DNA of 64,000 nucleotides from contig NZ_BJYR01000022.1 in assembly GCF_007991615.1 (NCBI RefSeq), forward strand, positions 1 through 64,000, in the 5' to 3' direction. Below the pieces are notes generated by a model, which had not been told where the DNA came from, ran no database searches, and was given only the letters and a program-made list of their open reading frames with translations. This DNA comes from Novosphingobium sediminis (GTDB lineage: Bacteria; Pseudomonadota; Alphaproteobacteria; Sphingomonadales; Sphingomonadaceae). Position 1 is the stretch's first letter. The number at the start of each line of letters is the position of its first letter. Position numbers and translations under genes: made by a program. Positions 63,661-64,000 of the stretch are shown in pieces.

Positions 63661-64000
63661 CGTGGTGCTCCTGCGCGGCGACGAGATCTTCGCGCGTGTT
63701 GATATTAGCGGTCTTGGCCGAGAGATTCACGGGCCTTGCGCCGATCATTTCGGCAAAGGCGCGCATCGAATGCTTGGCATCGGCGGCGAGGAAGGCATCG
63801 AGCGCAGGCGCGGCGCTGGCGGGCCAGAGGCCGATGACGGGCTGGTCCGCGACATAGGCGGGCGCGGGGGCGAGCTCGGCCAAGGTATCGGGCGCAAGGC
63901 CGCCGCAATCGACGCCGCAGGTGAGGACTTCGCTATAGCCATGCACATCGGCGTAGTGGAGCGCAGCGCTGATCCCGCCGAGGGGCCCCATTCCGGCGCG
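63650..64000 (-). CDS. mobA: Molybdenum cofactor guanylyltransferase, C-terminal part (5' end outside window)
   Basis: The frame is open through the window edge (residues APEMGPLGGISAALHYA...). GPLGGI and CGVDCGGLAPDTL fit MobA, which adds GMP to molybdopterin to form the bis-MGD cofactor of FdsA. The ATG at 63991 is internal to the conserved region and is not the start. The last 11 bp overlap the start of fdsA. Confidence 0.85.
   Translation of the reverse strand, partial: RAGMGPLGGISAALHYADVHGYSEVLTCGVDCGGLAPDTLAELAPAPAYVADQPVIGLWPASAAPALDAFLAADAKHSMRAFAEMIGARPVNLSAKTANINTREDLVAAQEHHDGR

Noticed and set aside
61303..63702. A 799-codon open frame opposite fdsA
   Set aside because: Same cause: an antisense frame of a strongly biased gene, with no recognisable domain.

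Overview
The window looks like a chromosomal segment of a GC-rich alphaproteobacterium of the order Sphingomonadales, most likely Novosphingobium or a close relative. This rests on codon usage, a TonB-receptor-linked catabolic cluster full of Rieske oxygenases and P450s, exosortase-A (XrtA) associated polysaccharide genes, a PHA depolymerase, and dispersed hairpin repeats containing TTCGACAAGCTCAGG or CATTGCGAGCGAAGC. The genus assignment is inference. No rRNA, tRNA, CRISPR array, prophage or transposase gene was seen.

Layout. 1-550: the C-terminal end of an RTX-type secreted protein. About 636-21139: a catabolic cluster. It encodes a Rieske ferredoxin, a VOC protein, three Rieske oxygenase alpha subunits, two-component-free CoA chemistry (acyl-CoA synthetase, class III CoA-transferase, MaoC hydratase, PECR-like enoyl-CoA reductase, two further SDRs, a thiolase-like protein with a DUF35 partner), an azoreductase-like flavoprotein, a TetR regulator, a TonB receptor, a SnoaL-like protein, two ABM-domain proteins and a cytochrome c-PQQ dehydrogenase. 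Six promoter regions in this cluster carry variants of one 18-bp palindrome (best copy AAACATTCATGATTGTTT at 17973-17990), suggesting a single regulon, probably controlled by the TetR gene at 11209. 21290-25515: a second, divergent oxidative unit (two P450s, a CMD-family protein, an ABM protein, a SnoaL-like protein) without that palindrome. The logic that emerges is uptake by the TonB receptor, oxygenation and dehydrogenation, CoA activation and beta-oxidation-like shortening. The substrate cannot be read from the sequence; a hydrophobic cyclic or aromatic compound is likely.

25616-29581: conserved core genes (DUF2892 protein, serS, a degenerate LytM factor, a DUF1761-like membrane protein, rimO). 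29582-31480: a strikingly AT-rich single gene (STAS-like, GHKL ATPase and DUF4325-like regions), flanked by inverted copies of a composite repeat and preceded by a 28-bp perfect palindrome; it looks acquired. 31481-37572: gltBD. 37821-44734: a membrane protein of unknown function, then XrtA-associated glycosyltransferase and O-ligase genes, an acyltransferase, a NodN-like MaoC protein and a family 2 glycosyltransferase. 45004-59739: housekeeping and envelope genes (phaZ, an ABC exporter, an M13 peptidase, uppP, phhA, ppk2, rpmG, lolA, xthA, ribA, manC-manA, a TonB-family protein), with a candidate structured small RNA between lolA and xthA. 59791-64000: formate dehydrogenase alpha and delta subunits with fdhD and the end of mobA.

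Many genes overlap by ATGA, which fixes several starts and shows tight operons. Function calls come from motif reading alone; no database search was run.
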